A stretch of 64,000 nucleotides of DNA, taken from the NCBI GenBank assembly GCA_050300015.1, contig JBNKWZ010000015.1, forward strand, positions 124,001 to 188,000. Reading direction: 5' to 3'. The notes beneath the pieces are model-generated. The model was given only the letters and a program-made list of their open reading frames with translations, did not search any database and had not been told where the DNA came from. The position numbers and the translations under genes were made by a program. This document shows, one piece after another, positions 46,795 to 56,521 of the stretch (the stretch's first letter is position 1; every line of letters starts with the position of its first letter). The stretch comes from CAYZQH01 sp050300015 (GTDB lineage Bacteria > Pseudomonadota > Gammaproteobacteria > Pseudomonadales > Cellvibrionaceae).

Positions 46795-47643
46795 TTAACC
46801 TCTCACTCGCAACACATAAAACAGTAACTCAATGCCGCCGACCGTCAAGGTATCTCCGTGACGGCAAGTGCCTTGCTGCTGAGGTTCGCCATTAATTTTC
46901 ACACCATTGGTGGAGTCGTTATCGCACAATACCCACTCGCCTTGTGTCAAGGCTATCACGGCATGTAAGTTAGAAACCGTAGGATCATCAATCACCACAT
47001 CCGCCAGTTGACTACGACCAATGGCCCATTCGCAACTTCCACCATGAGGAACCTTCAGTTGAATCAGCACACCACGTTTACGAGAATTTTTGACGATCAA
47101 TACCGCCGGAACGCGCCTGGGATCAAATGATTGATCTTGCAGAGTATTAAGCACCACCTGTTCCAATGCTGCCTCGGACTCTGACCCAAATACTTCATCC
47201 ACGGGTAAGCCACCCATTGAGCGTGCGAAACTTGAGTGAATCATAGTTCGGTTAGACTCTCTCGTATTCGATTCCAACAAAGACAACTCTGCCACCAATG
47301 GAGAGGACAGAATGTTCAAAGCGGGCTCTTTGATTTGAGGCCTGGGCTGTACGGTAGGCTCAATAAACAAAAGGCGATGGTTGCCAATGGCTACCACATC
47401 ACCATCAGACAGCAAGGTGGGGGAATGAACGCGAATATTATTCACATAAGTGCCATTGGTGGAGTTGAGGTCTTCCACCACCACGCCGTGTTCGGTCAAG
47501 TGAAGACTGGCGTGATTTCGACTTAATGCAACAGAGTCGATTTGTATTTCACAATGATGATTTCGTCCGATCACCGACGCAGGCTGTGACAAATGATACG
47601 TTTGCCCCGTTAAAACATTTTTTAACCGGTAAGATGGCTTCAT
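46795..47643 (-). CDS. Double-FHA-domain protein
   Basis: 282 aa. FHA1 (about 20-95) has GRNHHCEI, SRNHASL and DLNSTNGTYVN. FHA2 (about 205-280) has GRSQLADVVI, VSNLHAV and NDSTNGVKING. The region between (about 100-200) looks linker-like. FHA domains bind phosphothreonine, so a Ser/Thr kinase is implied; none is in the window, but a PP2C phosphatase is at 25.8 kb. Likely in one operon with the sheath-like gene. Confidence 0.9.
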   Translation of the reverse strand: MKPSYRLKNVLTGQTYHLSQPASVIGRNHHCEIQIDSVALSRNHASLHLTEHGVVVEDLNSTNGTYVNNIRVHSPTLLSDGDVVAIGNHRLLFIEPTVQPRPQIKEPALNILSSPLVAELSLLESNTRESNRTMIHSSFARSMGGLPVDEVFGSESEAALEQVVLNTLQDQSFDPRRVPAVLIVKNSRKRGVLIQLKVPHGGSCEWAIGRSQLADVVIDDPTVSNLHAVIALTQGEWVLCDNDSTNGVKINGEPQQQGTCRHGDTLTVGGIELLFYVLRVRG

Positions 47644-47717
47644 AAGGATATTTCACGTTACCAAGGTCGTCGACGCTTTGCACAAGGTATCTAAACATCG
47701 CAATGGCGCAACCCGTG

Positions 47718-48140
47718 CTAGCGATTGAGTAGCGTTAATACGGCTTGTAATTCTTTCTTGATATCCGTCAAGGCTAAACGTAGGGGCTCTCGCTCGGATA
47801 ATGACTTGCACTCTGTGCCTGCTTGGTTGACTACAGAACCGTCGAAACCAGCTTCGCCCAACCCCTTCAGTGGGTCATTTTGCAACTGCTGGCGTGCGCC
47901 ACCAATGGTAAACCCCTGTTCATACAACAAGGAGCGGATTTGCCGAATCATCAAAACGTCCTGTCGCTGATAGTAGCGACGGTTGCCGCGTCTTTTCACC
48001 GGCTTAAGCTGTGTGAACTCTTGCTCCCAGTAACGCAGTACATGCGGTTTTACCGCACACAACTCACTGACTTCACCGATGGTAAAGTAACGCTTTGCCG
48101 GAATTTCAGGCAGGTCGTTATTCTGGGTCGGTTCCAGCAT
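47718..48140 (-). CDS. MerR-family transcriptional regulator
   Basis: 140 aa. The N-terminal winged helix has FTIGEVSELCAVKPHVLRYW, typical of MerR. The short C-terminal part lacks a clear metal or ligand site. It overlaps the ihfA 3' end by about 23 nt, the arrangement found downstream of ihfA in many gammaproteobacteria. Confidence 0.9.
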   Translation of the reverse strand: MLEPTQNNDLPEIPAKRYFTIGEVSELCAVKPHVLRYWEQEFTQLKPVKRRGNRRYYQRQDVLMIRQIRSLLYEQGFTIGGARQQLQNDPLKGLGEAGFDGSVVNQAGTECKSLSEREPLRLALTDIKKELQAVLTLLNR

Positions 48141-48426
48141 AAGCCTCTACTCTTGCTCTCAGCTTTTGGCCGGGCCGGAAAGTCACCACTCGACGTGCAG
48201 TAATGGGAATTTCTTCCCCTGTCTTGGGGTTTCTACCGGGTCGCTGCTTCTTGTCTCTTAACTCAAAATTACCAAAGCCCGACAACTTAACCGGCTCGTT
48301 GGCTTCTAAAGACGCGCGAATTTCATCGAAAAAGGATTCAACCAATTCCTTAGCTTCGCGCTTATTAAAACCCAGCTCCTCGTAGAGTCTCTCGGCCAAA
48401 TCCGCTTTTGTTAGAGAATCCGTCAT
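48118..48426 (-). CDS. ihfA: Integration host factor subunit alpha
   Basis: 102 aa HU/IHF fold. Typical LTKADLAERLYEELGFNKRE start, LSGFGNFELRDK and RPGRNPKTGEEI DNA-contact region. A nucleoid and DNA-bending protein, partner of IhfB. It lies just after pheT, the canonical position. Confidence 0.97.
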   Translation of the reverse strand: MTDSLTKADLAERLYEELGFNKREAKELVESFFDEIRASLEANEPVKLSGFGNFELRDKKQRPGRNPKTGEEIPITARRVVTFRPGQKLRARVEAYAGTDPE

Positions 48427-48432
48427 AATGAG

Positions 48433-50823
48433 TTACCTTAGTGTGGCGCCAAATCCATCTTCTAGACGCGTTACCACAGCCGCCATGGCTGTATTAACTT
48501 CCTCGTCATTAAGGGTGCGCGATGGATGCTGAAAGGTCAAGCTGAAAGCGAGACTTTTTCTTTCAGGATCAATACCTTCGCCACGATAAACGTCAAATAA
48601 CTTTAAGTTTGTTAAACAGTTCCCACCACTTTCACGAATGGCCAAATCCAGCTCAGAGTAGCCCACCGTGTTTTTCACGAGAATGGCCAAGTCACGACTC
48701 ACTTCGGGAAACCGTGACAAACCCGTGTATTTGGGTAGTTCGCGCTCAAGCAATGGAGCACTTAGCAGCTCAAACACCAAAGGTGGCTTACCAAGCGCTA
48801 AAGATTTTTGAACCTTGGGATGCAAGGCGCCCACATAGCCAATTCTCTCCCCCGCTACATTCACCCAAGCCGTTTGGCCCGGATGCATAAACGGTAAGCC
48901 ATCACAGGCTTCAAACGTTATTGAAGCACCACCACACAACTGCGATACCAAAGATTCTACATGGCCCTTAATGTCATAGAAATCCGCGTCAATCGGTTTA
49001 GCAAACCAATTGCCGGCTTCACCTGCACCGTACAACAACCCGGCGACTGCACGTTCCTGCGCAAGGTCTGCTGTTTTCCCTTTGGCGGAGCAAAACCGCA
49101 TACCCTCTTCAAAACACTGCACTCGAGTTTTTTGGCGGTTCAGGTTCGTTTTTAACACTTCAACAAGCCCTGGAACAAGGCTTGTACGCATAACGGACAT
49201 TTCGCTGCTGATGGGGTTTTGCAAAGCGACTGGAGTATGGCCCGTGTCAAAATGCTGGGACATCTCTGGGTCGATAAAACTGTAGGTGACCACCTCTTGA
49301 AACCCGCGACTGACAAGGTGCCACTTGAGTGAAGATAGGGAAGAACGGCGCTCGCTCATGGTGGGCAACGCTAGCGCAAAGGGCGTGGCGCGTGTAGGCA
49401 AATTGTCATAGCCGACAATTCTGGCTACTTCTTCGATGAGGTCCTCTTCAATGGCGAGGTCAAAGCGATGGCTTGGAATGGCAAATATCCAGCGTTGGTC
49501 TGATCGGTCGACAACTTCCAACCCCAAACGGCCAAGCACGTCTTCTACTTGGGCTCGGCTTAACTCTGTGCCAAGCAGGCGTGCCAGTCGCTCGACCCGT
49601 AACTCCACGTGTAATGGTTCTTGATTCACCTCGCTAGAATTCTGGACAACCACTGGACCCGGCTTGCCCCCTGCGATGGATACTAACAACTCCGTCGCAC
49701 GTTCAATCGCGCGCACTTGTAATTGACGGTCGACGCCACGTTCAAAGCGATGTGACGAATCGGTATGTAAGCCATAAGCCCGCGCCTTCCCGGATAGCGC
49801 CTCAGGTGCGAAAAACGCACTTTCCAAGAAAATGTCCTGTGTGGCACTCCCTACCGCCGTTCGCTTGCCGCCCATAACGCCCGCCACCGCTGCAGCGCCG
49901 TTGCCATCGGCAATCACCAAGGTATCGGGCTGCAGCTGAATCTCTTTCCCATCCAGTAAAGTTATAGACTCGTCTTGCGCACTAAAACGCACTTCGATAC
50001 CACCCTCTAAATGCGCTAGGTCAAATGCGTGCATGGGTTGACCTAACTCCAATAACACCAGGTTGGTCACGTCTACTACTGGGTCGATACTACGAATACC
50101 GCTTCTACGCAATTTTTCAACCATCCAAAGGGGGGTTGGCTGTCTAATATCAACACCTTTGATCACACGGCCCACATAAGCCAAACAAGCACTCGCCGCC
50201 TGAATGGTCACAGGAAAAGTCTCTTGGTGCGTGGGCGTTACCGTCTTCTCGGTTGGCTCATTCACCACCGTAGCGGTAAGCACACCCACCTCACGGGCCA
50301 ACCCTCTGATACTCAAACAATCACCGCGATTGGGTGTTAAGTCCACCTCAATCACCTGGTCGTCTAATTGCAAGTAATCGCGCAAGTCCTGCCCCACTGG
50401 CGCATCTAGGGGTAACTCCCAAAGACCATTGTCGTCATCGCCAGCCTGCAGCTCTGTTTGCGCACACAACATGCCGAAAGATTCCACACCGCGCAATTTG
50501 GCTTTTTTGATTTTAAAGTCGCCAGATAACTGGGCCCCCAGAGTTGCAAAAGGCACTTTAATGCCTTTGCGAGCATTCGGCGCACCACATACCACCTGCA
50601 AAGGCGCATCGCCCACACCCGCCACCTGACACACGCGCAGCTTCTCTGCATCTGGATGTGCCTCCACCGACAAAATCTCACCAACAACAACTCCACTGAA
50701 GCTGCCCGCCACGGGTTCGACAGCGTCTACTTCCAAGCCCGCCATTGTCAATCGGGCCACTAAGGTATCGGTAGAAATATCGGGGTTGACCCACTCTCGT
50801 AACCAGGATTCACTGAATTTCAT
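48433..50823 (-). CDS. pheT: Phenylalanyl-tRNA synthetase beta subunit
   Basis: 796 aa. The N-terminal tRNA-binding OB domain (about 40-150) begins near VVGEILSVEAHPDAEKL. B3/B4 editing region, B5 and a C-terminal ferredoxin-like anticodon-binding domain follow. Functions as alpha2-beta2 with PheS to charge tRNA-Phe. Unusually, ugd separates it from pheS. Confidence 0.97.
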   Translation of the reverse strand: MKFSESWLREWVNPDISTDTLVARLTMAGLEVDAVEPVAGSFSGVVVGEILSVEAHPDAEKLRVCQVAGVGDAPLQVVCGAPNARKGIKVPFATLGAQLSGDFKIKKAKLRGVESFGMLCAQTELQAGDDDNGLWELPLDAPVGQDLRDYLQLDDQVIEVDLTPNRGDCLSIRGLAREVGVLTATVVNEPTEKTVTPTHQETFPVTIQAASACLAYVGRVIKGVDIRQPTPLWMVEKLRRSGIRSIDPVVDVTNLVLLELGQPMHAFDLAHLEGGIEVRFSAQDESITLLDGKEIQLQPDTLVIADGNGAAAVAGVMGGKRTAVGSATQDIFLESAFFAPEALSGKARAYGLHTDSSHRFERGVDRQLQVRAIERATELLVSIAGGKPGPVVVQNSSEVNQEPLHVELRVERLARLLGTELSRAQVEDVLGRLGLEVVDRSDQRWIFAIPSHRFDLAIEEDLIEEVARIVGYDNLPTRATPFALALPTMSERRSSLSSLKWHLVSRGFQEVVTYSFIDPEMSQHFDTGHTPVALQNPISSEMSVMRTSLVPGLVEVLKTNLNRQKTRVQCFEEGMRFCSAKGKTADLAQERAVAGLLYGAGEAGNWFAKPIDADFYDIKGHVESLVSQLCGGASITFEACDGLPFMHPGQTAWVNVAGERIGYVGALHPKVQKSLALGKPPLVFELLSAPLLERELPKYTGLSRFPEVSRDLAILVKNTVGYSELDLAIRESGGNCLTNLKLFDVYRGEGIDPERKSLAFSLTFQHPSRTLNDEEVNTAMAAVVTRLEDGFGATLR

Positions 50824-50843
50824 AGCCTATTTCATTTCACCTT

Positions 50844-52184
50844 TTAGTTTTTGGCTTTTGCAGGGACACGGCCAATACTGTAATAATCAAAACCACGCTC
50901 CACCAACCAGCTAGCCTGATATAAATTTCGCCCGTCGATGACCACTTTGTGATTAAGCTTCTCGCCCACGACCTTCCAATCTGGCGATCGAAACGCTTGC
51001 CACTCGGTACAAACCACCAAAGCATCTGCCCCCTCCAACGCGGAATTGGCACTGTCAGCCATTATTAAGTCTGGGCGCTCGCCATAAATGCGCTGGGTTT
51101 CTTCCATTGCCTCGGGGTCGTAGGCTCTTACCGTTGCGCCTTTTTGCCAAAGGCCTTCGATTAGTACTCGGCTGGGCGCTTCACGCATATCGTCGGTGTT
51201 AGGCTTAAAGGCCAGCCCCCAGAGGGCGATGGTTTTACCCGCTAAGTCTTCACCAAAGTGCTGTTCCAACTTGTCTAATAAAATATGCTTTTGTGTATCG
51301 TTGACGGCCTCTACTGCAGTGAGCAGCGGTGCAGGTTCATCAATACTGTTGGCGGTGCGCACCAACGCTTTGACATCCTTGGGAAAACACGACCCGCCGT
51401 ACCCACAACCCGGGTAAATAAACTGGTAACCAATACGTGGATCGGAACCAATGCCTTTGCGTACCAACTCGATGTCTGCACCAAGTTTTTCGGCCACACG
51501 CGACATCTCGTTCATAAAACTGATCTTAGTCGCCAACATGGCATTAGCAGCGTACTTGGTGAGTTCTGCAGAGCGAACATCCATAAACATGAGTTTGTCA
51601 TGGTTGCGATTAAACGGCGCGTACAATTCCCGCATAAGACTTTCAACGCGAGTGCCTGAGCAACCTACAATGATTCGATCAGGCTTTAAAAAGTCATTGA
51701 CGGCAGCGCCTTCTTTTAAAAATTCCGGGTTAGACGCCACATCAAATGCAATGTCCACCCCTCTTTTCTGCAGGGTTTGGGCAATACGGGCTTTTACTTT
51801 ATCGGCACTGCCCACTGGCACCGTGGATTTGTTGATCACCAAACGATAATCATTAATGTACGTCCCAACCGATTCAGCTACCTGTAATACATACCGAAGA
51901 TCGGCTGCGCCGTCTTCATCGGGTGGTGTACCTACCGCAATGAACACAATCTCGGCAAATTCGATGGCCGCCTTGGCATCGGTGGTAAATTGTAGACGCC
52001 CGTCTTTAACGCTATTGACCACAATGGTATCCAGACCGGGCTCATAGATTGGGATTTCACCTTTCAGCAGGCGTGACACCTTGTCGGCATCCACGTCTAC
52101 GCAAGTCACATTGTGACCTGAATGCGCCAAACAAGCGCCTGTTACCAGGCCAACGTATCCTGTACCAAAGATCGATACTCTCAT
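50844..52184 (-). CDS. ugd: UDP-glucose 6-dehydrogenase
   Basis: 446 aa. N-terminal Rossmann fold FGTGYVGLVTGACLAHSG and catalytic Cys region YPGCGYGGSCFPKDVKAL. It oxidises UDP-glucose to UDP-glucuronate for polysaccharide or capsule synthesis. It sits between pheS (13 bp upstream) and pheT (20 bp downstream) on the same strand, an uncommon insertion into a normally uninterrupted pair. No other exopolysaccharide genes are adjacent. Confidence 0.96.
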   Translation of the reverse strand: MRVSIFGTGYVGLVTGACLAHSGHNVTCVDVDADKVSRLLKGEIPIYEPGLDTIVVNSVKDGRLQFTTDAKAAIEFAEIVFIAVGTPPDEDGAADLRYVLQVAESVGTYINDYRLVINKSTVPVGSADKVKARIAQTLQKRGVDIAFDVASNPEFLKEGAAVNDFLKPDRIIVGCSGTRVESLMRELYAPFNRNHDKLMFMDVRSAELTKYAANAMLATKISFMNEMSRVAEKLGADIELVRKGIGSDPRIGYQFIYPGCGYGGSCFPKDVKALVRTANSIDEPAPLLTAVEAVNDTQKHILLDKLEQHFGEDLAGKTIALWGLAFKPNTDDMREAPSRVLIEGLWQKGATVRAYDPEAMEETQRIYGERPDLIMADSANSALEGADALVVCTEWQAFRSPDWKVVGEKLNHKVVIDGRNLYQASWLVERGFDYYSIGRVPAKAKN

Positions 52185-52197
52185 GTGAAATCCTTAT

Positions 52198-53211
52198 TTA
52201 AAATTGCTGTAAAAAATTCAAATCGTTTTCAAAAAATAGGCGCAGGTCATTGATGCCATAGCGCCGCATAGCTAAGCGCTCAACTCCCATACCAAAAGCG
52301 AAACCCGTATACTTCTCTGGGTCTACCTTCGCGGCCCGCAGTACATTGGGGTGAACCATACCGCAGCCACCGACTTCCACCCAGCCGGTGTGTTTACAAA
52401 CCCTACAGCCTTTTCCTGCACACTGCCCGCACTGTATGTCCATCTCCGCGGATGGCTCGGTAAAAGGAAAGTACGACGGGCGGAAACGTACAGGCAAGTC
52501 GACTTCAAAAAACGCTTTCAGAAATTGATCCATCGCGCCCTTAAGGTCCGCGAAGCTGATGCCCTCGTCCACCACCAGACCTTCCACCTGATGAAACATG
52601 GGCGTGTGGGTCAAATCAGAATCACAGCGATACACCCGCCCAGGACAGACAATCCGCAGTGGTGGTGATTGAGATTCCATTACGCGAATTTGTACGGGCG
52701 AGGTATGGGTTCTTAGCACATGGGTGGCATCGATGTAGAAGGTATCGTGCATCGCGCGCGCTGGGTGATGCGCCGGGATATTTAGCGCTTCAAAATTGTG
52801 GAAATCGTCTTCGATTTCAGGCCCCACAGCCACCTCAAAACCCGAGGCGCAAAATATGGCCTCAATACGCGCTAGTGTCTGGCTCACGGGGTGTAAGCCC
52901 CCAACGGCGGTGTCGCGCCCAGGAAGGGTGACATCTACGGTAGAGCTTGCCAATTTCAAGGAAATTGCAGCGTCATCAAGCTCGGCCTTTTTATCGCCTA
53001 TACGGTCTTGTAGCGTTTGCTTGGCTTGATTAATTAAGGCCCCGGCCTTAGGCCTTTCTTGGGCAGATAGCCGCCCTAAAGATTTTAATAAGGCAGTGAC
53101 TTTGCCTTTTTTACCCAAATAATCCACGCGCACGGTTTCAAGATCATTAACATTTTGGGCATTAGAAATAAGTTGCGCTGCTTCTTCGACCAGTGAAGCC
53201 AAATTTTCCAT
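52198..53211 (-). CDS. pheS: Phenylalanyl-tRNA synthetase alpha subunit
   Basis: 337 aa from ATG 53211 (MENLASLVEEAAQLI); the frame extends 69 nt upstream but the family starts here. Coiled-coil N terminus (about 1-95) and class II catalytic core with FDNF-like HNFEALNIPAHHPAR and the GMGVERLAM motif 3 region. Confidence 0.97.
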   Translation of the reverse strand: MENLASLVEEAAQLISNAQNVNDLETVRVDYLGKKGKVTALLKSLGRLSAQERPKAGALINQAKQTLQDRIGDKKAELDDAAISLKLASSTVDVTLPGRDTAVGGLHPVSQTLARIEAIFCASGFEVAVGPEIEDDFHNFEALNIPAHHPARAMHDTFYIDATHVLRTHTSPVQIRVMESQSPPLRIVCPGRVYRCDSDLTHTPMFHQVEGLVVDEGISFADLKGAMDQFLKAFFEVDLPVRFRPSYFPFTEPSAEMDIQCGQCAGKGCRVCKHTGWVEVGGCGMVHPNVLRAAKVDPEKYTGFAFGMGVERLAMRRYGINDLRLFFENDLNFLQQF

Positions 53212-53310
53212 CGAATAACCTATGTAGCTGGAGAGTCTAGGGGCGATTATAACGGCAATCTGTGCGCCGTGCTCACCCAATCCCTAAGTCAAAACAGCCG
53301 AAAAACGGCA

Positions 53311-53345
53311 ATAAAAAAGGGGAAGGTCCTAAGCCCTTCCCCTTC
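53311..53345 (-). terminator. Terminator after rplT
   Basis: A 10-bp stem, AAGGGGAAGG (53317-53326) / CCTTCCCCTT (53335-53344), with T-run on the minus strand (A-run at 53313-53318). It separates rplT from the pheS transcript, about 25-50 nt after the rplT stop. Confidence 0.85.
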
Positions 53346-53367
53346 TCAATCCGTTTTGCAGCACTCG

Positions 53368-53727
53368 TTATGCAGCAAGTGCTTCTTGAGCCTTACCTAC
53401 GATCACTGCAAACGCTGCTTTGTCGTGAATGGCCAAATCGGCAAGAACGCGACGGTCCAGAGCGATGTTGGCTTTCTTTAAGCCTGCAATCAGACGGCTG
53501 TAGCTCATGCCTTCTGCGCGAGACTGTGCATTAATACGGGTAATCCACAAGGCGCGGAAGTTACGCTTCTTAACACGACGGTCACGATAGGCATATTGTC
53601 CAGCCTTGATCACAGCTTGCTTGGCTACACGAAATACACGCGAACGCGCTCCGTAATACCCTTTGGCTGCTTTTAATATTTTTTTGTGGCTACGACGCGC
53701 CACCACACCACGTTTTACACGGGCCAT
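53368..53727 (-). CDS. rplT: 50S ribosomal protein L20
   Basis: 119 aa, basic, starting ARVKRGVVARRSHKKILKAA, the classic L20 opening. Assembly protein for the 50S subunit and, in other species, translational repressor of rpmI-rplT. Follows rpmI. Confidence 0.98.
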   Translation of the reverse strand: MARVKRGVVARRSHKKILKAAKGYYGARSRVFRVAKQAVIKAGQYAYRDRRVKKRNFRALWITRINAQSRAEGMSYSRLIAGLKKANIALDRRVLADLAIHDKAAFAVIVGKAQEALAA

Positions 53728-53751
53728 AATGATATCCTCTTAGTTCTGGCC

Positions 53752-53946
53752 TTAGTTGGCACGTAACATACGATCAATGAGCGGTTTGTCTGCGGCATTC
53801 ATAATTGAAGTACCACGAAGTTGACGCTTACGCTTCGTTGTCATCTTAGTAAGGATATGGCTTTTAAAGGCCCGCTTGTGCTTGTAACCGGCCCCGGTTT
53901 TTTTAAACCGTTTGGCGGCTCCACTGTGTACTTTAGCTTTTGACAT
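53752..53946 (-). CDS. rpmI: 50S ribosomal protein L35
   Basis: 64 aa from ATG 53946 with GGAG 8 nt upstream (MSKAKVHSGAAKRFKKTG). Short, highly basic, ends IDRMLRAN. Between infC and rplT as usual. Confidence 0.97.
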   Translation of the reverse strand: MSKAKVHSGAAKRFKKTGAGYKHKRAFKSHILTKMTTKRKRQLRGTSIMNAADKPLIDRMLRAN

Positions 53947-54017
53947 GGATACTTCTCCGTTATTAGCGCTAGGCGCTGATTGTGATTTCAAAATAACAAG
54001 GCAGCTAAAAAGCCCGG

Positions 54018-54551
54018 CTATTTTTTCTTTTTAGGAGCAATAACCATCACCAGTTGACGGCCTTCCATTTTCGCGCGCTGCTCAACGGTCCCGTACTCTT
54101 CCAGGTCTTGCTCGATTCGGTTCATCATCTCCATTCCGAGTTCTTGATGCGCCATCTCGCGACCTCGATATCGTAGTGACACCTTGGCTTTGTCGCCTTG
54201 CTCCAGGAAACGCATCAGGTTTTTCAACTTCACCTGATAGTCCCCATCCTCCGTCCCAGGACGAAATTTCATTTCTTTAACTTGCTGCTGCTTTTGCTTC
54301 TTCTTCGCCGCAGCCTTTTGCTTCTTCAGTTCGAACAGATGCTTACCATAATCCATGATTTTGCACACGACCGGTTCTGCGTCCGGTGCTATGGCAACAA
54401 GGTCCAAGCTTACCGCCTGAGCAGCTGCGAGCGCCTCTTCTAGAGTCACAATGCCTATTTGCTCACCATCATGACCGATCAATCTTACTTCTGACGCTTC
54501 AATTTGCTCATTAATGTCGGCCTTTTTGCTGCGGCCCTTTGCATTATTAAT
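54018..54551 (-). CDS. infC: Translation initiation factor IF-3
   Basis: 177 aa when started at the ATT codon 54551-54549, giving INNAKGRSKKADINEQI, the family N terminus; a GGAG lies about 10 nt upstream. The rare AUU start is the known basis of IF-3 autoregulation in other bacteria. Starting at an internal codon (54482) would remove the conserved N terminus. Two-domain factor with a KAKVSLRYRGREMAHQ C-terminal motif. Confidence 0.96.
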   Translation of the reverse strand: MNNAKGRSKKADINEQIEASEVRLIGHDGEQIGIVTLEEALAAAQAVSLDLVAIAPDAEPVVCKIMDYGKHLFELKKQKAAAKKKQKQQQVKEMKFRPGTEDGDYQVKLKNLMRFLEQGDKAKVSLRYRGREMAHQELGMEMMNRIEQDLEEYGTVEQRAKMEGRQLVMVIAPKKKK

Positions 54552-54601
54552 GGTTGCCTTCTCCTCTGTACGTTAATCGAATATTCAGAACCCCTAATAG
54601 A

Positions 54602-56521
54602 CTAGACGTTTTTTCGGCTGCGACGTGAAATGTCGTCCGAAATCAACGCTTCGAATTGGTTCAGCGACATGGAACCCAGGTCATCACCGCCTCGGGCCCT
54701 AACGGAAACCGTGCCATCGGCAACCTCCTGGTCGCCCACTATCAGCAGGTAGGGTGTCTTCTGAATTGTGTGCTCGCGGATTTTAAAGCCGATTTTTTCA
54801 TTTCTCAAGTCAGAAATGGCCCTAAACCCTTTGTTTTTCAGGGATTTCTCGATTCTTGCGGCATATTCGGCCTGATTGTCGGTAATATTGAGCACAACGA
54901 CCTGCTCCGGGGCAAGCCAAGTGGGAAATGCGCCCTCATAGTGCTCGATCAAAATCCCGATAAAACGCTCAAACGATCCCAAAATGGCGCGATGCAGCAT
55001 TACAGGGGTTTGGCGCGAACCGTCCTCCGCCACAAACTGGGCGTCTAGCCGGCCCGGCATGGAAAAATCCACTTGAATGGTACCGCATTGCCAAACACGA
55101 CCTAAGCAATCTTTCAACGAAAACTCAATTTTGGGCCCATAAAAGGCGCCCTCCCCTGGTAACAACTCCCAGGCAAGCCCCTTGTTATCCAGTGCATCAG
55201 AAAGGGCCTTTTCCGCTTTATCCCATACAACATCATCTCCAACCCGCTGTTCTGGTCGTGTGGACAGGCGAATAATGACGTCTTCAAAGCCGAAGTCCGC
55301 ATACACGTCGTACAATAAATCCGTAAACTGAGAAACCTCTTGCTGAATCATACTTTCCGAGCAAAAAATATGAGCATCGTCCTGGGTAAAGGCCCGCACC
55401 CGCATAATGCCTTGCAGCGTACCAGAAGCCTCATTACGGTGGCAGGAGCCAAACTCTGCCAAACGTAAAGGCAAATCTCGATAACTCTTTAGCCCTTGAT
55501 TAAACACCTGCACATGGCAGGGGCAATTCATAGGTTTAACTGCGTAGTCGCGCGCTTCCGATTCAACCGTAAACATGTTTTCACGGAATTTATCCCAATG
55601 GCCTGAGCGTTCCCACAGACTTTTATCCACCACCTGTGGCGTTTTTATCTCTTCGTACCCATTCAAACGTTGTACTTGACGCATATAGGTTTCAATGGCG
55701 GTATACACCGACCAACCTTTTGGGTGCCAAAACACCATGCCGGGCGCTTCTTCTTGCAAATGAAACAAGTTGAATTTTTTACCCAGTTTTCGATGATCAC
55801 GTTTTTCGGCCTCTTCCAAGCGGTGCAAATAGGCTTTAAGGTCTTTTTTACTGGCCCAAGCCGTACCGTAGATTCTTTGTAACATCTCGTTGTTGGAATC
55901 ACCACGCCAATAGGCGCCGGCCACCTTCATCAACTTAAAATGCTTAATTTGGTTGATATTGGGAACATGAGGTCCACGGCAAAGGTCTTCAAAATCACCC
56001 TGACGGTATAATGAAAGCCTCTCTCCGACGGGGATAGACTCGATAATCTCAGCTTTATATTCCTCGCCCAGCCCACGAAAATAGGCGACTGCGTCATCGC
56101 GTGACAGCTCACGGCGCACAACGGTTTCACCTTCCTGCGCCAAAGCCTGCATACGTTTTTCAATGGCCTCTAAGTCGTCTGGGGTAAAAGCCCGTTCGTA
56201 TGCGAAATCGTAATAAAATCCATTATCTATCACCGGACCAATGGTGACCTGTGCCTCGGGAAACAGCTGTTTCACTGCCTGCGCCAACAAATGAGCGCAG
56301 GAGTGTCGAATAATCTCCAAGCCCTCTGGGTTTTTATCGGTGATAATGGAGAGAGATGCGTCCGCATCAATCACAAAGCTGGCATCCACTTGCTGGTTAT
56401 TAACAACCCCCCCGAGGGTTGCCTTTGCCAGACCCGGGCCAATATCTTGTGCCACATCCATAACTGAAATCGGGCTTGGGAAAGTACGAACGGAACCGTC
56501 TGGCAAGGTAATATTAGGCAT
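54602..56521 (-). CDS. thrS: Threonyl-tRNA synthetase
   Basis: 639 aa from ATG 56521 (AGGAG upstream, MPNITLPDGSVRTF). TGS domain (about 1-60), editing domain with HSCAHLLAQAV, class II core with the Cys in MNCPCHVQVF, and an anticodon-binding C terminus. First gene of the block thrS-infC-rpmI-rplT. Confidence 0.97.
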   Translation of the reverse strand: MPNITLPDGSVRTFPSPISVMDVAQDIGPGLAKATLGGVVNNQQVDASFVIDADASLSIITDKNPEGLEIIRHSCAHLLAQAVKQLFPEAQVTIGPVIDNGFYYDFAYERAFTPDDLEAIEKRMQALAQEGETVVRRELSRDDAVAYFRGLGEEYKAEIIESIPVGERLSLYRQGDFEDLCRGPHVPNINQIKHFKLMKVAGAYWRGDSNNEMLQRIYGTAWASKKDLKAYLHRLEEAEKRDHRKLGKKFNLFHLQEEAPGMVFWHPKGWSVYTAIETYMRQVQRLNGYEEIKTPQVVDKSLWERSGHWDKFRENMFTVESEARDYAVKPMNCPCHVQVFNQGLKSYRDLPLRLAEFGSCHRNEASGTLQGIMRVRAFTQDDAHIFCSESMIQQEVSQFTDLLYDVYADFGFEDVIIRLSTRPEQRVGDDVVWDKAEKALSDALDNKGLAWELLPGEGAFYGPKIEFSLKDCLGRVWQCGTIQVDFSMPGRLDAQFVAEDGSRQTPVMLHRAILGSFERFIGILIEHYEGAFPTWLAPEQVVVLNITDNQAEYAARIEKSLKNKGFRAISDLRNEKIGFKIREHTIQKTPYLLIVGDQEVADGTVSVRARGGDDLGSMSLNQFEALISDDISRRSRKNV

